DNA from: Pyrocephalus nanus
Lineage: Eukaryota; Chordata; Aves; Passeriformes; Tyrannidae
Direction of reading: 5' to 3'
Length of the DNA: 64,000 bases
NCBI GenBank assembly: GCA_038380795.1
Contig: CM076267.1
Coordinates: 12,135,501 to 12,199,500, forward strand
The notes beneath the pieces are model-generated. The model searched no databases. It worked only from the letters and a program-made list of their open reading frames with translations, and had not been told where the DNA came from. Of this stretch, positions 34,868 to 48,262 are shown piece after piece (position 1 is the stretch's first letter; the number at the start of each line of letters is the position of its first letter). The position numbers were made by a program, and so were the translations under genes.

Positions 34868-37778
34868 TCCCATTCATCTATAGATTGTTGAGGGTCGACA
34901 TAATGAGTTCTGCAAACTGGACCAAGCAGCTCTGCAAGGCATTATTGCTAGTAAATAAATCACTTAGCGGTAGAAGAAAACGCATGTATAAATCTTCTGT
35001 GCTGGTAGCAGACATGTTTCACTAGCAACTACCTCCTGAATAACATGCCAAGAAAGCCAATAGAGAGAGTTTGTGAATGCATGTCCAAAGCTTCTTAGCA
35101 AACTGTCATATTGATCTAGCACAGCCTAAGGAAGCCTAAGAAGACTCAAGGAGTTTGGGCAAATGCTTGTATTAGTGTTCCTTTCCTCTTAAGAGTTTGC
35201 TGAGACGGCACTTCAGTGTTTCCCAAGTAGTGCACCTCCGACCCTGGCAATCCATCAAGTGAATGCAAATTGTGGACCAGACAAAACCAGGCAAACAGCA
35301 ATGCTGCTTAATAATAATGTACTCCCAAAGAGAAGGACTTCCTCTACAATGATTGCTGTGTACACATTTAAACTAAACACCCAAACTTCTTATTAGCCTC
35401 ATCATGATTTGTGTTTTTGTTCCCTTTGAAATGCTCCAAAGTAAATGGTACAAGTTTACTCAAGGCTAACCTCAAACAGTAGGCTTTCTGAACTGTGCAA
35501 ACGAACAAAAGTTGGGCTATATATAGATGGCCCACATTTATTATAAGGCCCTTTTGAAAACCAACACCCAGCAAAGTAGAGCTAAGGAGCAAGTTTAAAA
35601 AGAAAATAATCTCAGTAATCACCACTCTCTTTGCATTTGGCCTGACCGGCCCTAATTTGGTGGGGATTGTCCAGAACAATGCCAGGGGGCAGATTCCCTA
35701 AAGGTCCATCCCCAGCCATGTAATTAGCGGGAGTCAGCTCAAGTCAGAAGAGCAGTTTTTCTTCTCATCTGCACAAGGTGTTCCTGCTGCCAGTATTATT
35801 TCTCAGAGCCTTTCACACTTTGGGGAAGAAAAAACAAAGAAAATGAGAAATAGGGTTCCAGAGTGCTTATTTATTCGTTGCGTGTTAAACACTGAAAGTG
35901 GCCCCAAGAGCATGGGGTAGCCCAAAATATCACAGATCCAGGGCTGACCTTCTGCCAAAGCACTTCTGATGCAGCTCTTAAGAAATGCGGTTGTCACAGA
36001 GTGTTTGTTTTAAACTCCTGCTAATGGATCAGGGAGACCTACACTGAGAAACTCACTAAATCATATTTAACCTTGTTAATTTAGCTCAAGAATTAATGAT
36101 TATATTCTAATGAGCTTTCCATTAGTTGCTTTTCACTTGGACTTGCAAAATTCCTTCTGTGCAATGGAAGTTTTCCTATCTGTTATAATGGGAACATTCC
36201 CAAAGTATCTAAGTGCTTAGGTTTGGCTTGACTTGGACCATCGCTACTACATTTTTTAGCTTAGAAAAGAAAAACACTGCCACACACATGCTCAGATTTG
36301 TCATGGGTTCACGGGATATATGAATACACAGAAGGAGAAAAGAGCATGTGCTGGCTGACACAGACTGGCTGTGGTGCCCCTTGTTGGAAGGAATCAAAAT
36401 CACTTTTCCATGGAGGCAGGCCAAACCCGCCTGTGAGTCACTGCCTTCAAAGACCCATTGCAAAATGTGTGTAAGAGTCTTCTAAGGCCACTGAGACTGG
36501 AGCTGCAATAGCAAGTTGCCTCTTGTAAAAAACCCCACACATACCCTCAAAATGCACTAAAAATCAATCATTAGATCAACTAATAAGCACACAGAGTCTG
36601 ATTTCAATCCCTGTATTCTCAGCCAATTCGAGCTTATTCTGGAGCACTCTGGAAATCTTCAGAGGTGAGCGGTGATACTACAGTAAAGTGCCTGTAAAGT
36701 GGTGCCTGCTGGCACTTACATGAGGGTACAAAAATATTGACTCCCATACAAAGCAAGACTACTATGCTGCAGACAGAACTAATACTGTCAGCCAAAAGCA
36801 CTGTGATGTACTCTACTGAAGCCTGTATTTAAGGACAGTCTAGGTATGATTGCTCCTCCCTGAGCACTCAGTCATACAAACTCACTGTAAGCATCACTGG
36901 AGCCAGACATCATAATATTACTGCAGGAGCAATGCCAGAACCAAGAAAAAGCCAGAAATTTGGCTTTGTAAGATGATGAGAGCCAATTCCTAAGCAGCTG
37001 GGCCAAAAGCATCAGAGCTAATTATGAAATAGCAGGCCCAAGCAGATCCTGATGGTGGGTTTCAACATATTTCTGCTCACATTTTCATCATGAATAGTGA
37101 AACTGGCAACTCTATGGTTAGTTTGGGAAATAAACATTATGCCAGGAATAAACTATGACCAAAATGTCCACTATCCCTCAAGAATACAACAAGCAGAAGA
37201 AAGAAGAAAGCAGCAATGGCCTTGCAATTGGTCCATGCTTCAGACAAACATCAGGGATCTTCCTTGGGATGCAGCCACCAGACTGAGATACTGCAGAAAC
37301 CACCCCAGTACATGAGCTGGACCTGTGCTAGTGTGCAAGTTATTATTCTCTTAGTGGGAATGGGCCAACATTCTTCTGGCCTTGCCTTAACGAGTATAAA
37401 TGTGTTTACATCTCTTCGCTGCTGCTAAAATGTCTGAATACCACAGTTCCCAAGCAGGAAGCCATGGATGATTGGGTGTGTGCAAAATATAAAATAGCCT
37501 GTGTTATGGTTTTATGGCACACCATTCAGTATTACCAGGAGCAGAGCATCCAAATAGTCTGGGAGAGTGCCTTTAGGGCAAGCCACACTCCAAATCTGTA
37601 TCTTCTTAGGCGTGGGTTGAAGAGAGTGTAATAGATCCTCAGCACACTCAGAGAAATATTTCAAGAGCATTTTAAGAGATTTTCAATGTCCAGCTTAAGA
37701 CCTTGTGCTGTTTTCAGACAGCTTGTGTCTCATGCTGCAGAAACATTCAGCATACCTGCTTCAAGCCAGATAACTTAT
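34868..37778. other. Noncoding stretch, no gene seen
   Basis: AT-rich. The part at 36050-36170 (TTGTTAATTTAGC, GAATTAATGATTATATTC, CATTAGTTGC) has clustered TAAT cores and could be an enhancer. Frames are short and unremarkable. Confidence 0.65.
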
Positions 37779-38127
37779 AATCACAGAACTATGTAATGGT
37801 TTGTGTTGGAAGAAACCTTCAAAAATATGCTAATCCAACACACCTGCCATCTTTACTAGACTAGGTTGCACAAAGCCTCATCCAACGTGGCCCTGAACGC
37901 TTCCAATGATGGGGCATCCACAGCTGCACTGGGCAACCTGTTCCAGTGCCTCACCCCCTTCATCATAAAATATTTCTTCCTCAGGTTCATTATAAACACA
38001 CTGCCTTTCAGTTTAAAACCACTACATCCTGTCCTTGACAGAAAGTCCGTCTCCATCTTTCTTGTAGGCCCCTTGTAAGTATTGAATGGCTGCTGAGCTG
38101 ATTAATTTCTTCCTTCACATTCTAGGA
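37779..38127 (-). mobile_element. CR1 LINE, 5'-truncated, reverse orientation
   Basis: On the plus strand the fragment begins with the reversed CR1 3' end: TCACAGAACTATGTAATGG, TTTGTGTTGGAAGAAACC. It continues with CCAACACACCTGCC, AGGTTGCACAAAGCC and TCATCCAACGTGGCCC. The minus-strand frame 38056-37856 encodes the C-terminal end of ORF2, with HWNRLPSAAVDAPSLEAF and a typical end DEALCNLV. It then loses resemblance near 38127, within a sequence related to CR1 AGTACTGGAAGGCTGC. RT and endonuclease domains are missing. The tail octamers are degraded, so the copy is old. Confidence 0.92.
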
Positions 38128-39901
38128 CCCAACGATAATGCTGATGTCTTGACTGTATTTATAATTTCTTCACTTTATTAAAAGTCATTTATAGATGAGA
38201 TAGGCAGGGATGCATGCTCATTGCCTCCTCCAGGAGCCACAGCTGACATTGCTTATGGACCACACAGGACCCACCACAGCACTTTTGTTTGGTAGCTCGT
38301 GATGGAAGTGGAAAGTGCAGGTTTGGTCAAAAAACGGACAGAGGCCAAGGATGTGATTTTCATTTGCAAGTTTGTCCCTGCTTACCTTGGACCCATTAAA
38401 AAAGCTCTGTCTGAACAATTAAACATTCTGGGCGTGAGGAGGTTTGACAAGTCTTCTGTGAGAGGGAGATTAAAATGTTTGCACAAATTAGAAACTAAAT
38501 TCTATCTCTTCCCACATCTCAAAGTTTTAGTTTTTGCAAACACACGCATGGCTGCACTTAAGCCTCACACAAATTAGATCTACAATACAAATTACAGTGC
38601 ATTCTTTAAGAGTTAGTCTCTTTTTCAATACAAACTAGCTGTTCTGTAACTAAGAGACAATATCCTCCTTTTTCTCTCTCCCTCTTGTTTTGTTTTAGGT
38701 CGCTGACTAGAAGTAATGTCTGTGCAGGACTACCACAACATTTTCCTATACATCAGAGAAACCAAAGTCATAAACTGAATTCAAAACAAGGAAATAAACA
38801 AACAAAAAAAGAACCACCAAAGGGAAATGAAACAAAATTAATGTTACTCATTTTAATTTGGGTTTCAGAAGAGGCACTGAGTTAGGGAAGGTCAGGACCT
38901 TAGTATGGCTTACTGAGCTTAGTAAAAGAAGCTGGAACATGAGAGCTAAGACAGAGCAACAAGGTCATAAACACCCAGGTAAGAAATCCTTCTGCACGGT
39001 GATTCACCTCCTCACGAGGGCAATTACACACCAACACCAACCTGCACCACCTTTCAGGTCCGAGCCACCAACTGACCCCAACTGGCTGTACACAGACATA
39101 AGCAAAGCCATAGGCAAATTAATATCCTCACTGCTACCATTTATGTTCATATGTACTAAGTTGCTCCTTCAGTTTAACCCAATGGAACCACCACTGCACT
39201 CAGTTCCTTTGCCATTTCTACAGTGAGTCTCATTGAGCAGAGCCTGGACTGGGTAGACCCTTTTCCAGGTACTTTGGGGGTTGAAGTTACCCAGTTGATA
39301 GAGTAGAAGCCATCTGGCTTCCCAGACCTCCCAGAGAAGTGCTCAGGAGTGTGAGCAATGGTGTGGTGGTTTAACAAGCAAAGAATTGGGTAGCTGTTCC
39401 AAGGAACACCTCCCCATCCCTGAAATTCACCATCCTTATTCTGGAGCAAGAAGTGACAAGTAAAACTGCAGTGCTGAGCACTAAAGATTTGTCCCAGAAA
39501 CCGTATCCCACAGTGGTGTAGGAAATGCAATGATATTTGAAAACTCAACTAATGTAGAAGTTCATTTATTCTATGACTATATGAACAATGACCGAGCATC
39601 AGGAGTTACAGCTGAGTAAGGATTTCTGGGCTTGTCTCAGAGGAGCTAATCACTATAGAAAAAAAAAATCCCACCTCACTTCACATATGCAAATTGAAGC
39701 TTACAAGAGCACATAACTCTCATTATACCTTTCAACACACATGCTGCGTATTTCTGCCAGCACCTGATGCTATGTTAAAGTGCATTCAGTTTCAAACTAT
39801 CACTCTTTGGACCCCTACTACATGGCATGAATAGACAAAGCATGTAATTAGGGTCAAATTTCTATCTGATGGACACTGAAGATATTTTGTTTGTTTTGGA
39901 A

Positions 39902-39912
39902 GGGGGGGGGGG
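39902..39912 (+). repeat. G11 homopolymer run
   Basis: Eleven consecutive G followed by AAGGGTAGG. Prone to length variation. Confidence 0.9.
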
Positions 39913-40240
39913 AAGGGTAGGAGTTTGGTTCAAAAACAATGTTTATTTTGAGCAGCCTGGGCAGAACTGCAAAGCATTTCAAGAGTAAAGAATATTTTCT
40001 TTGTTAAAATCTTTAAGCAAGCCTCATAGCAGCGAATTGATGAGAGGGTAACATTCCTCACTGCTAATTATAAGCAATGTATTAAATTTCATTCAATAGT
40101 AAAGTAGCATAGAAACACAATGAAAAAGCTACTGCACAGCTAAAATACGCCAAGTTGTTAATGAAAAGTAGCTGAAATAACATACTGGTTTGGCCAAATC
40201 TGTGAACATAAAAGATGCATTTATATCAGAGTGGTGCGTG

Positions 40241-40256
40241 AAAAAAAAAAAAAAAA
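40241..40256. repeat. Poly-A run of 16
   Basis: Uninterrupted A16 after GTGGTGCGTG. No retroposon body is recognised upstream. Confidence 0.95.
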
Positions 40257-41712
40257 GATGACGACAATACTATTTCTGTGGAATACTAAATGATTAAAGG
40301 CAATAAAGATTTCTGTACAGCTGGGAGAAACTTCTTATGGTCTCCGTTCCTACAAAGCATACTGCATGAGCTCTGATAAAGAGTCTCTATACAAGGAAAG
40401 AAGGTCCCTGACAGCAAATATTCTCCTAAGAATGTATATACACAAACTCTTGTGAATCAGAAAGCCTCTGAATATACTCCACTAGTTCAGTTAAACCAAA
40501 CAACTGGCTCAATCTCTGGGCTAAAAGTTACCTTTATTGTCATTTAAAAAGCACAGCAATCTGTAATGAGAAAATACTGATCTCTGAGAGGTGAATGCAA
40601 ACAAAGATTAAGAGGCAGCCCTGGCCTCTGGAAACCCAGGAGCTCAGAGGGATGTTAGGGGGATAAGTATTTCAGAGCAAACTACAAAGGCACCGCCGCT
40701 CATCTCACCCACAAATCGGTCTCTGAATAAATGTTGCTGGGCTGTCTCGGAAACATGCTGATTTCTAGCTACTGCTTAATGGGACGACTTGTTTCTACTC
40801 AACAGGAATACTTATAACAGAGTTTTGCCTCTTGAGATATGAACTATTCAAGTTTAGATAGATTTCAAGATGTAGTTTTTTTGTGTTCTCTGCCACTCCA
40901 GATTGGTATCCATAATCCATTAATACACATGGCAATAACATGCAAAAAAAATAATTTCTTCCAAATTGAGACAGTTTTTAGGATTATTGTATATTAATAG
41001 GAAAAAGTTGAATTCATGTGCAGTGATAGAACTGTACTCCACAATAACTTAACCCTCACAAATTCTCAGTATGGAAATTCTTTTTTTTCTCTTTGTCTGA
41101 TGAAGAATTAGCAATAATGTTTTTTCCTTCCCAAATTTGTCTGAAAGGTCTTTCCAGCTTGCCTTGGTAACTGGGAACACAATCCAAATTGTTCCCAGTG
41201 CTTCTGTGGATCTAATATCATGTTGCAAATAGGTCCTAGTCCAATGCTTACTGAAGTATAAACTATAAACTGGTATACTAACAGCTTTCCAAGGCATTGC
41301 TAAAGCATGTGCACACGAAGCAGTAACCTGGGGCCAAATAAAGAGCTAAATTTAGGACTCCCAGCATCTCCCAGTAATTCCATTCTCACCATCAAACAAC
41401 TCCAGATCTTACATAGAAAAATAGTAAAAAGCGCCTCCTTTTTGTAATAAGGAAGAGCAAAGATGCCCCTGCAGCAGATCACAAATATCAGAACTAGTGA
41501 GCAACCGGCACACAGGGAGCCACCCCCGCAGAGCGCCCGGCTGGGCACTGCCAAAAACTGGGCTGCTCAAGCAAGAGGAACAGATGGCTTGATGGGCCAT
41601 CTCACACACACCAAAGTCTAGTGTGAATCTCCCATGCTGGAGGTCACAACCTGGTCCAGCTGCAGCAGCTACACAGGCACCAACTTCCCCGGCTGTCCCA
41701 CCATGCTGCCAG

Positions 41713-41770
41713 CATCCTTAGTTTCTCTCCCCAAACATGCCCATCCTTGGTTTCTCTCCCCAAACATGCC
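41713..41770. repeat. Tandem duplication of 29 bp, two copies, one mismatch
   Basis: The unit begins CATCCTTAGTTTCTCTCC and ends CCAAACATGCC. Copy one is 41713-41741 and copy two 41742-41770. They differ only at A/G in CCTTAG versus CCTTGG. The near identity suggests a recent duplication. Confidence 0.95.
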
Positions 41771-44700
41771 CACTTTGACTCTTCAGCATGAACCGCTGTG
41801 AGCATGCAACCCTGGTGCTAGTTTGCAGCACCGCTGTGCCTTTTCATGCTGTCAGCTACACCAGCTGCAGTCCACTCCCAACACAGAGGGAACAGAAGTA
41901 TTGATAAAGGCACATCAGAAGTGGATGTGCATTTAATTGCAAAATGATAGCTACTTCACTGGAGCTTGGATTAGGGAGGTTACAATGTGCCTAATTACAC
42001 AGTTAGCTCCAGCATGTGTAAACATGGCTCACAAAAGTTTAACGTCAGATTTTCTTAGTTTCTTGTATGAATTTGGGATGCTTTTTTCTCTGCAGCTGCC
42101 AAAATGCTAGCTGTTGACAAACTAGTCGAAGTGCTACCAAAGCATCTTTCATGAGCTGACTGCGTACATCTGAACAGATACATACCTCATTAATGTGCTA
42201 TATTTCAAGCTAGAGAAAACAATGCATGTCGAGAGACTATAAACCACCAGTACAAATGATCCAGGTCACCTATGATGAATTTAACCAGCGTTACACGAAA
42301 CATGACACATTGGGCTCTCTCTTCTTGGGGAAAAAAAAAAAGGGAAAATGAGAAAAGATGTAAGACGGCTCTTGGTTCTTATCAATTCCTCTCTTCTGAA
42401 AGCTGTTGGAGCCAAGGAGATTTTCAGAATTTTTTTCCTTACTGTTTTGCACACAGGGTGCTTTCACCTCCCACCAGACACCACCCGTCCTGCAGAAACA
42501 TCAAAAGAAACTGAGTTTGAATCCAGATTAGTCTCTAAATCCAGGATTAGGCTGATGGCTAAACTAAAAAAAGGGCTCAATTTGGGAAGCAGATGATCTG
42601 AACATGGGTCTCTTGCCTGGTTGTCCATTTCTGCATCCTTGCGAGATGAAATTACTTGAAAAGAGATTTTTCTGGTGGGAGTCTGTTTTCCTCCAAACCA
42701 GAAACTCAGAAACTTGACCTGGGGCAGAACTCCCTTCTCTCCCTCCCCACCACAGAGACCCCAGCTTTGGCGAGCTGCTGAAACCAAAACATGGCACTAA
42801 TTCTGCTGATTTGAAGTTCAGCAATTAATTTAAGCCCCTTGTTGAAGCAGAGGTCAGGTAGAATTTGATTCTGTGTGCTTTGCTCAATTCTGTACACTTT
42901 TCTGAATAAAGGAGTAATTTATAATTTTGTAAGTTTCCAGCTCAGAAGTACATCCAGAAAGGTGCAAGAAACAAACAAACAAAAAAAACAACAAAAAACC
43001 CCAGTTAATAAATTACTACTACAGAAGGAATATATGACAAGTAATGCTCTCTGTATATTCATTAGCCCATACCTACTTTTGAAACTAAATCTTGAGAGAT
43101 TTTATAATTCATGCCTTCATGCTCATCAAAACGTTTTTTATAGCAATCACTTTTGTGACAGATTCCCCCCTCCCTTCATTTGAAGTAAGTAGAGTTATGG
43201 AACAGTCACACTACAAAAATACCTGCAAAGTAGCAGCTGCCCAGGAAAAGGCCTAGATATAATATGACTGCTGATTTTTGAACTGCTATGCATGCTGTGT
43301 ATGCCTGGAAACATAACAAATGTGCATGGCTTGGCTTGTAGCACCTAATTTGCAATAATATTGAAGTCCCCCACAATAACTCATTTACTCTTATAATAAA
43401 TATATAAAAAAAGACAAATTGCTACATCGAACATGCATTTTCTTCACTGCAAGTAGCTGCTACCCCAGGGAGAAAGCCCTGTGCTGCTAACTAATAGTAA
43501 ATCCTTTGGAAAATCATGTGTCATAATGATGGACAACCAGGGAAAGGGTATTAAATAGATTTAGAGGTTAGATACTCTAACAAGAACAAAAGAGGCCTTT
43601 TGCAAGCTAGTACCAATCAGAGCTGGCTCATTGGTATGATTAGCACCAAGTCCAAAGAAAGTTTCCATTACGAGACAAGATAACACAGAGCATTCAACCC
43701 AAAACCTTTCTTGGAAGATTTGTTTGAGATAGATCAAGTCCCCAAGAGATTGGGTAACTTTTTGGTTCTCAGGAGACAACATGGTCTCCTCAAACTACAT
43801 TTAGGCAGGGGTGATTTTGCTCCATCTGCTCTTTTATCTATCGGCACATCATTTGATACAGCACATCTGAGTCAGACTGTATAACGATTATATGATGCCA
43901 ACAAAAAAAAAAAAATACAGACTGTCTGAACACATCTGATGGACAGAAAGGAGAAAAGGTGCATTATGTAGAAGCTGAGGCAATACAAGACAGCAATTAC
44001 TTTGCTTCATCTTTAGAAAATTGCTCATACGCATAAATTTATCCACAAGGGTCATTTTTGTTTTTGGCAGGAATGAGACCTAAATACCAGTGTCTTACAG
44101 AATTGCACAAAATGGAATGATCATGTCCAGATCTCAACTTCAGATCCAGTCAGGATTTTGGCCTAAATTGATTTCCACCAGCACTTTCTAATTAGATTTG
44201 ATACACTGGGGGTGTGGGAACCTTAATTCATCATAAATGTCTTGAGCTCATTTCATACAGAAGCAAGGAACAGCCCAATCTTGACAGAAACAAAGGGAGA
44301 AAGCGTTTTAATTTGTATTTTTGTGGATTCCCTGGTATCTTTCATATCTGCAGAACACCCAGCTGCTACCCAACTGGCTCCAAGTTTCTTCCTCCAGAAC
44401 ATTTTCTATTGTTTCTGATACATCATCCCATAGTGATTTATCACTATTTTGCAATCATTATCAGTTTACTATTTTGACCAATACACCATAAATCAAGAAG
44501 AAGAATGTTAGGTGGGACTTCATAGTGTAGCTTTCATTCATTATCTACAAAGATTATAGCCATTTCATAAAAACCAATATCAGAGAAAGAAGCTTATTGG
44601 CAAAGACCAGTGAAATTCATTTCATGCTTCAAAAGTTTGTGATTGGTCTGGTAAGAAAAGAACCTTCAATTGTTGGAAATTGTTTTTTCTTTTAAACCAG

Positions 44701-45870
44701 CAAATGCCCAAGACTGAGCTATGTCAATTGTACGCTGCACTTTCTACTCAAATGCAATGGAGACTATTCCATATCTGTCCTTGCAAAACCCACTGTGCTT
44801 ACTATTCATGAACTGCTGGAGAGAGAGATACATAAAATGCAGGTCTCCAATACATTATGCTTGCTGCTCCAGAGAGCTGTGGCACCCTGAAAGGAGGCTC
44901 TGGGAAAGTCAGCTGCACATTTGGCACAACGTTTCATGCTCATGGAGGGGACAGTCGTAAAAGGAATAAGATGAGGACTGTTTGGAAGTCAACTCAAGAT
45001 CAAAACCCAAAATGTCTCCCATGTAATTTTGTGAAGAAAACTCAATGAACTGTGACAAATTCCCTTCATTAGTATTTGTCATTCCTAGATGTCTGCTGTC
45101 CTAATTCTAAGTTCCTCTCATAACTTACAAGAAACTTCTCAGGCTAGTCCAAAACTGCTTTTCCATACCTTGTCTTTCCACTCACTTCTTATTGGATCTC
45201 AGAACACAATGAGTGTTATACATTGTTACACTGTCCAGTGCTCTGACATAATGGTCTGTTAGCAATAGCCACTCTAATTGGGTCAAACCTCTCACCTACT
45301 TTGTTTCTCCCAATGGGACAACTCTTCAAAATTTTTTTTTATCTTGCATGATTCCTACTGCTTGGACGAATTTATCTTTAGTAATCACAGGGTCTCAAAA
45401 TTATCCGGTTACCCTCTCACAGTCATCTCCCTAGGAGAAGTACCAGTGGGGCCGTAGCCCCATCAGGGAACTACTGGGGGTGTTTGACTGACAGCAACCA
45501 CACTCCTGTGCTGTGCCCAGGAGGCAGTGCCCAGGGCACATCTGGGAGGGGAACACTGGCTTGGTGCTGTTTCCAGGATGTTGCGCAGACAAGAACATTT
45601 TGCTTTGGGTAGGAAGGCAACATAGCTGCGTGGACACGAGCAGCATTGTCAAACTGGCCTGCAGGGCCAGAGAAAATGTCCTGCCCTGATCTTTTCACCT
45701 GCATAAGTGCAACCAGGAGGAGTAAAGATAGGATTCATCTCTTATGTGTGTAACTTCTTGTTATTTCCCTTCCATCTGTGAAGAGAGTCCTCCAAAAGCA
45801 ATTTTCCTGGCCATTTCACAAATCCATCCTCCAGATGAGATGAAGAACCCTCTGGATGTGCATCTATAAA
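41771..45870. other. Noncoding stretch, no gene seen
   Basis: AT-rich, with A-runs at 42330-42341 and 43903-43915 and an (AAAC)n-like patch at 42972-43000. Frames of up to 107 codons are scattered and unrecognised. The 45.43-45.70 kb part is GC-richer without features. Confidence 0.65.
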
Positions 45871-45877
45871 TAACTAT

Positions 45878-45935
45878 GCCAGTAGCTTAACTGGTTTAGC
45901 ACTGACCATGTGCTTCTGGTCAGGTCTAGTTAACA
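45878..45935 (+). repeat. Weak tRNA-like sequence, possible SINE head
   Basis: CCAGTAGCTTAACTGGTTTAG followed by CACTGACC, then CTTCTGGTCAGGTCTAGTT, resembles a tRNA A-box and variable-arm/B-box order. The B box is broken (GGTCTAGTTAAC instead of GGTTCGAATCC), so it cannot be a functional tRNA gene. It may be a decayed SINE head or chance. Confidence 0.2.
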
Positions 45936-48225
45936 CATCTAACATGTCATATCAAGAGACATAACTAACTGTTGAATTACTAACCCAGCAGGGCAAACTA
46001 CCGAGGTGATAGGGACTGAGCCTTAGCTTTCCAAAACCCAGAGCTGAGAGGTGATCTGGGTCAGCCATCTTCTCCTAGGAGAAGCCTGGGTTCATAGCTG
46101 CATATGGGCCCAGAAGGAATAAGAGAAGCCCAGACTCTTGGTCATTTAACAGCACGAGCAGAAGGTCGGGGAGTGGGAGACCTGCTCTCCAGCCCAGCTT
46201 TGAATGTCATCTGACTTGGAGCATCTCTGCAAGGGGCTCTTGCAGTACATATCTATTGGGAGGTCTCATTAGTTGCATGTTGGGGATGTGCTCGAAGAAC
46301 TGACACACAGAACTTTTAAAGTTCCCTTCCTATCTTCCTCTTTTCCAAAGAGAATAGACTCAGACGCCTCCTCCTTAGCCTCCTCTCCACACTCAGACTC
46401 TCAGGAGCATGCATCAAACTTAGGTTGCACAGAAAGCACAAACAATCACTGCTAATTTACACTTTAAGAGGCAGAAGAGAAACCTTTCCCTTCGACTTAC
46501 CATTTGTTACTCAAATGCCTTTCTCCCTGTCACAGTTACTGGGAGAAAGCTGCTGAACTGCAGCCGTGGAGCTCCTGCACAAGGCTTCTTGAAGTTGCAT
46601 ATGGACTGAACATCAAGTGGACGGCTGTGCACAAAGGTGTGGTTACCATGAATCATTTATTACCCCAGCTAAAGCTTTAGGAACAACATTCACTAATGTA
46701 AAAGATAACTTGACTCTGGGAATACTGCTGTCACTACAGCTGCATATTTTACAAGGGGAAAAGATTCCTTTAGGTCTGTTTGTTGCATTAACCCTTTCAA
46801 GACTGCACTTTTACTGCAAGGACAGTTTGATCTTTTATTTTTCTTGCAAACAGAGAATAACAAACAGCACGCTGAGTTTATATTTAAGTTTCTATACAGT
46901 ACACCCAGCCATTTCAAAATACTTGTGGGTCCTGAAAAAATGTAGGAAAAGAAAGCTCTCACCAAAGACAGGAGTAGCATATCTTTATTTCCATGTGTAC
47001 CCAGTCGTGCAGCTACCTCTAAAATATTTGAACCACGCTGCATGATTATAAATAACAAGACTGGAAAAACAGCATGTTCTGTCCTCTGCAGATCACCAGA
47101 ACATAACCTCATCCAGAATTTATCTAAGGGCAAGTGTAAATGCAAAGCAGGAAAAATTTCCCTTATTCAACAAGAGCTATTAAATTAATGATCCTCTAAG
47201 ACACTCAAGAATATTTCCTTATCTGCTCTCAGTTGCTGGTTTGACATAGAGAAGAAACTCTTGCCCCTGTTGATGCAGCAGGGGTACACACCACACCTTC
47301 CCACTGGGTGACCACTGCCAAACACATAGAATTTATGTTTTTCTGCATACAAAGAGCAGCCAGATAACTTCCATCTGCACGACCTTCGCTTTAGATTAAG
47401 AAGAGACAACTGTAACTGCTTGGTTCTCTCTGACAGTCTGCGCCGAGATTAATGCTGAATGGTTACCTATCTCTGAAAAGAGCACAGAGCTTACAAATTT
47501 AAAGACATAATAAACACAATGCACCAGGCAAGCTAAATGATGGCCATTCTGCCTCTAGTTGCAATTTTATGGCTCTTGAAAAGGCCAGATTATTGTCACA
47601 GACACTTCCAAAAGCTGGGATATTTACTTGCACTTCTTTGGCCCATAGAAATAACACAAAAAGTGTGAGAGAGGAGCCCCTCTTGCAGCTTTCAAGGGCT
47701 TCTTCTAGCAATAGGCAGAAATACAGGAGCACCAGAAATAGAATTCATTAAGTTTGTGCAAGAGCCTGTGCTGGGCTTTTTAAGATGGTTTAAACACTCT
47801 TTAAACTGGGCTTAAATACCCTTTAAGTATTTAATCCTGTTTTCTAACATTCAATAGCTCTTTCCACCCAAATTCCTTCTCCCCCCAGGACACATCTCAT
47901 GGAGGCGTGTGTGGTCACTCAGGGACACCATGGGCACAGCCTGCGGGTGCCGGAGCCGGGAGCTGCCGGCAAAGGGGCAGCAGCTGCAGGGGAAAACCCA
48001 ACCTCTGCCTGTGCCTGCCAAGAGGGGTTTCCTCTGGTGGCATGGCTCGGAGGCAGAGGGGTCCTCAAAGTGTCAGTGACCACTTCTACTCAAGTTAATT
48101 CGGAGTTGCCAAGGGCAAGAGTGTCACCTGCCCTCAACCCTCCCAGCACTCGACACACCTCCTTCTGAACACAAATGTTTTTTTTTTTCATGATCACATG
48201 GCTTTTGATAAAAATAAATACATAA
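45936..48225. other. Noncoding stretch, no gene seen
   Basis: Two frames of about 145 codons overlap on opposite strands at 46617-47145. They start at GTG and TTG and match nothing. A small CpG-containing GC-rich patch lies at 47940-47975 (GCGGGTGCCGGAGCCGGG) within a locally GC-rich stretch to 48150. Confidence 0.65.
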
Positions 48226-48231
48226 TTTTAA

Positions 48232-48262
48232 CATATATATTTATATATACACATATCACACG
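48232..48262. repeat. AT-rich microsatellite-like tract
   Basis: ACATATATATTTATATATAC followed by ACATATCAC: imperfect (TA)n with near-palindromic character. Confidence 0.85.

Larger units (their letters stand above)
38128..41712. other. Noncoding stretch, no gene seen
   Basis: A strong polypyrimidine tract and AG at 38661-38698 mimic a 3' splice site, but the frames after it close quickly or start at TTG. A G11 run lies at 39902-39912 and A16 at 40241-40256. The 40010-40230 part is repeat-poor with AT cores (CTAATTATAAGC, GTTGTTAATGAAAAG) and might be conserved. Confidence 0.65.

Noticed and set aside
38661..38700. Strong 3' splice site (long CT tract, TTTTAG)
   Set aside because: Frames after it close early or use TTG starts, and no donor follows at exon-like distance.
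46617..47145. Two frames of 142 and 150 codons overlapping on opposite strands
   Set aside because: They start at GTG and TTG and match no family. At this base composition a few intervals of this length are expected among roughly 7000 stop-to-stop intervals in six frames of 64 kb.
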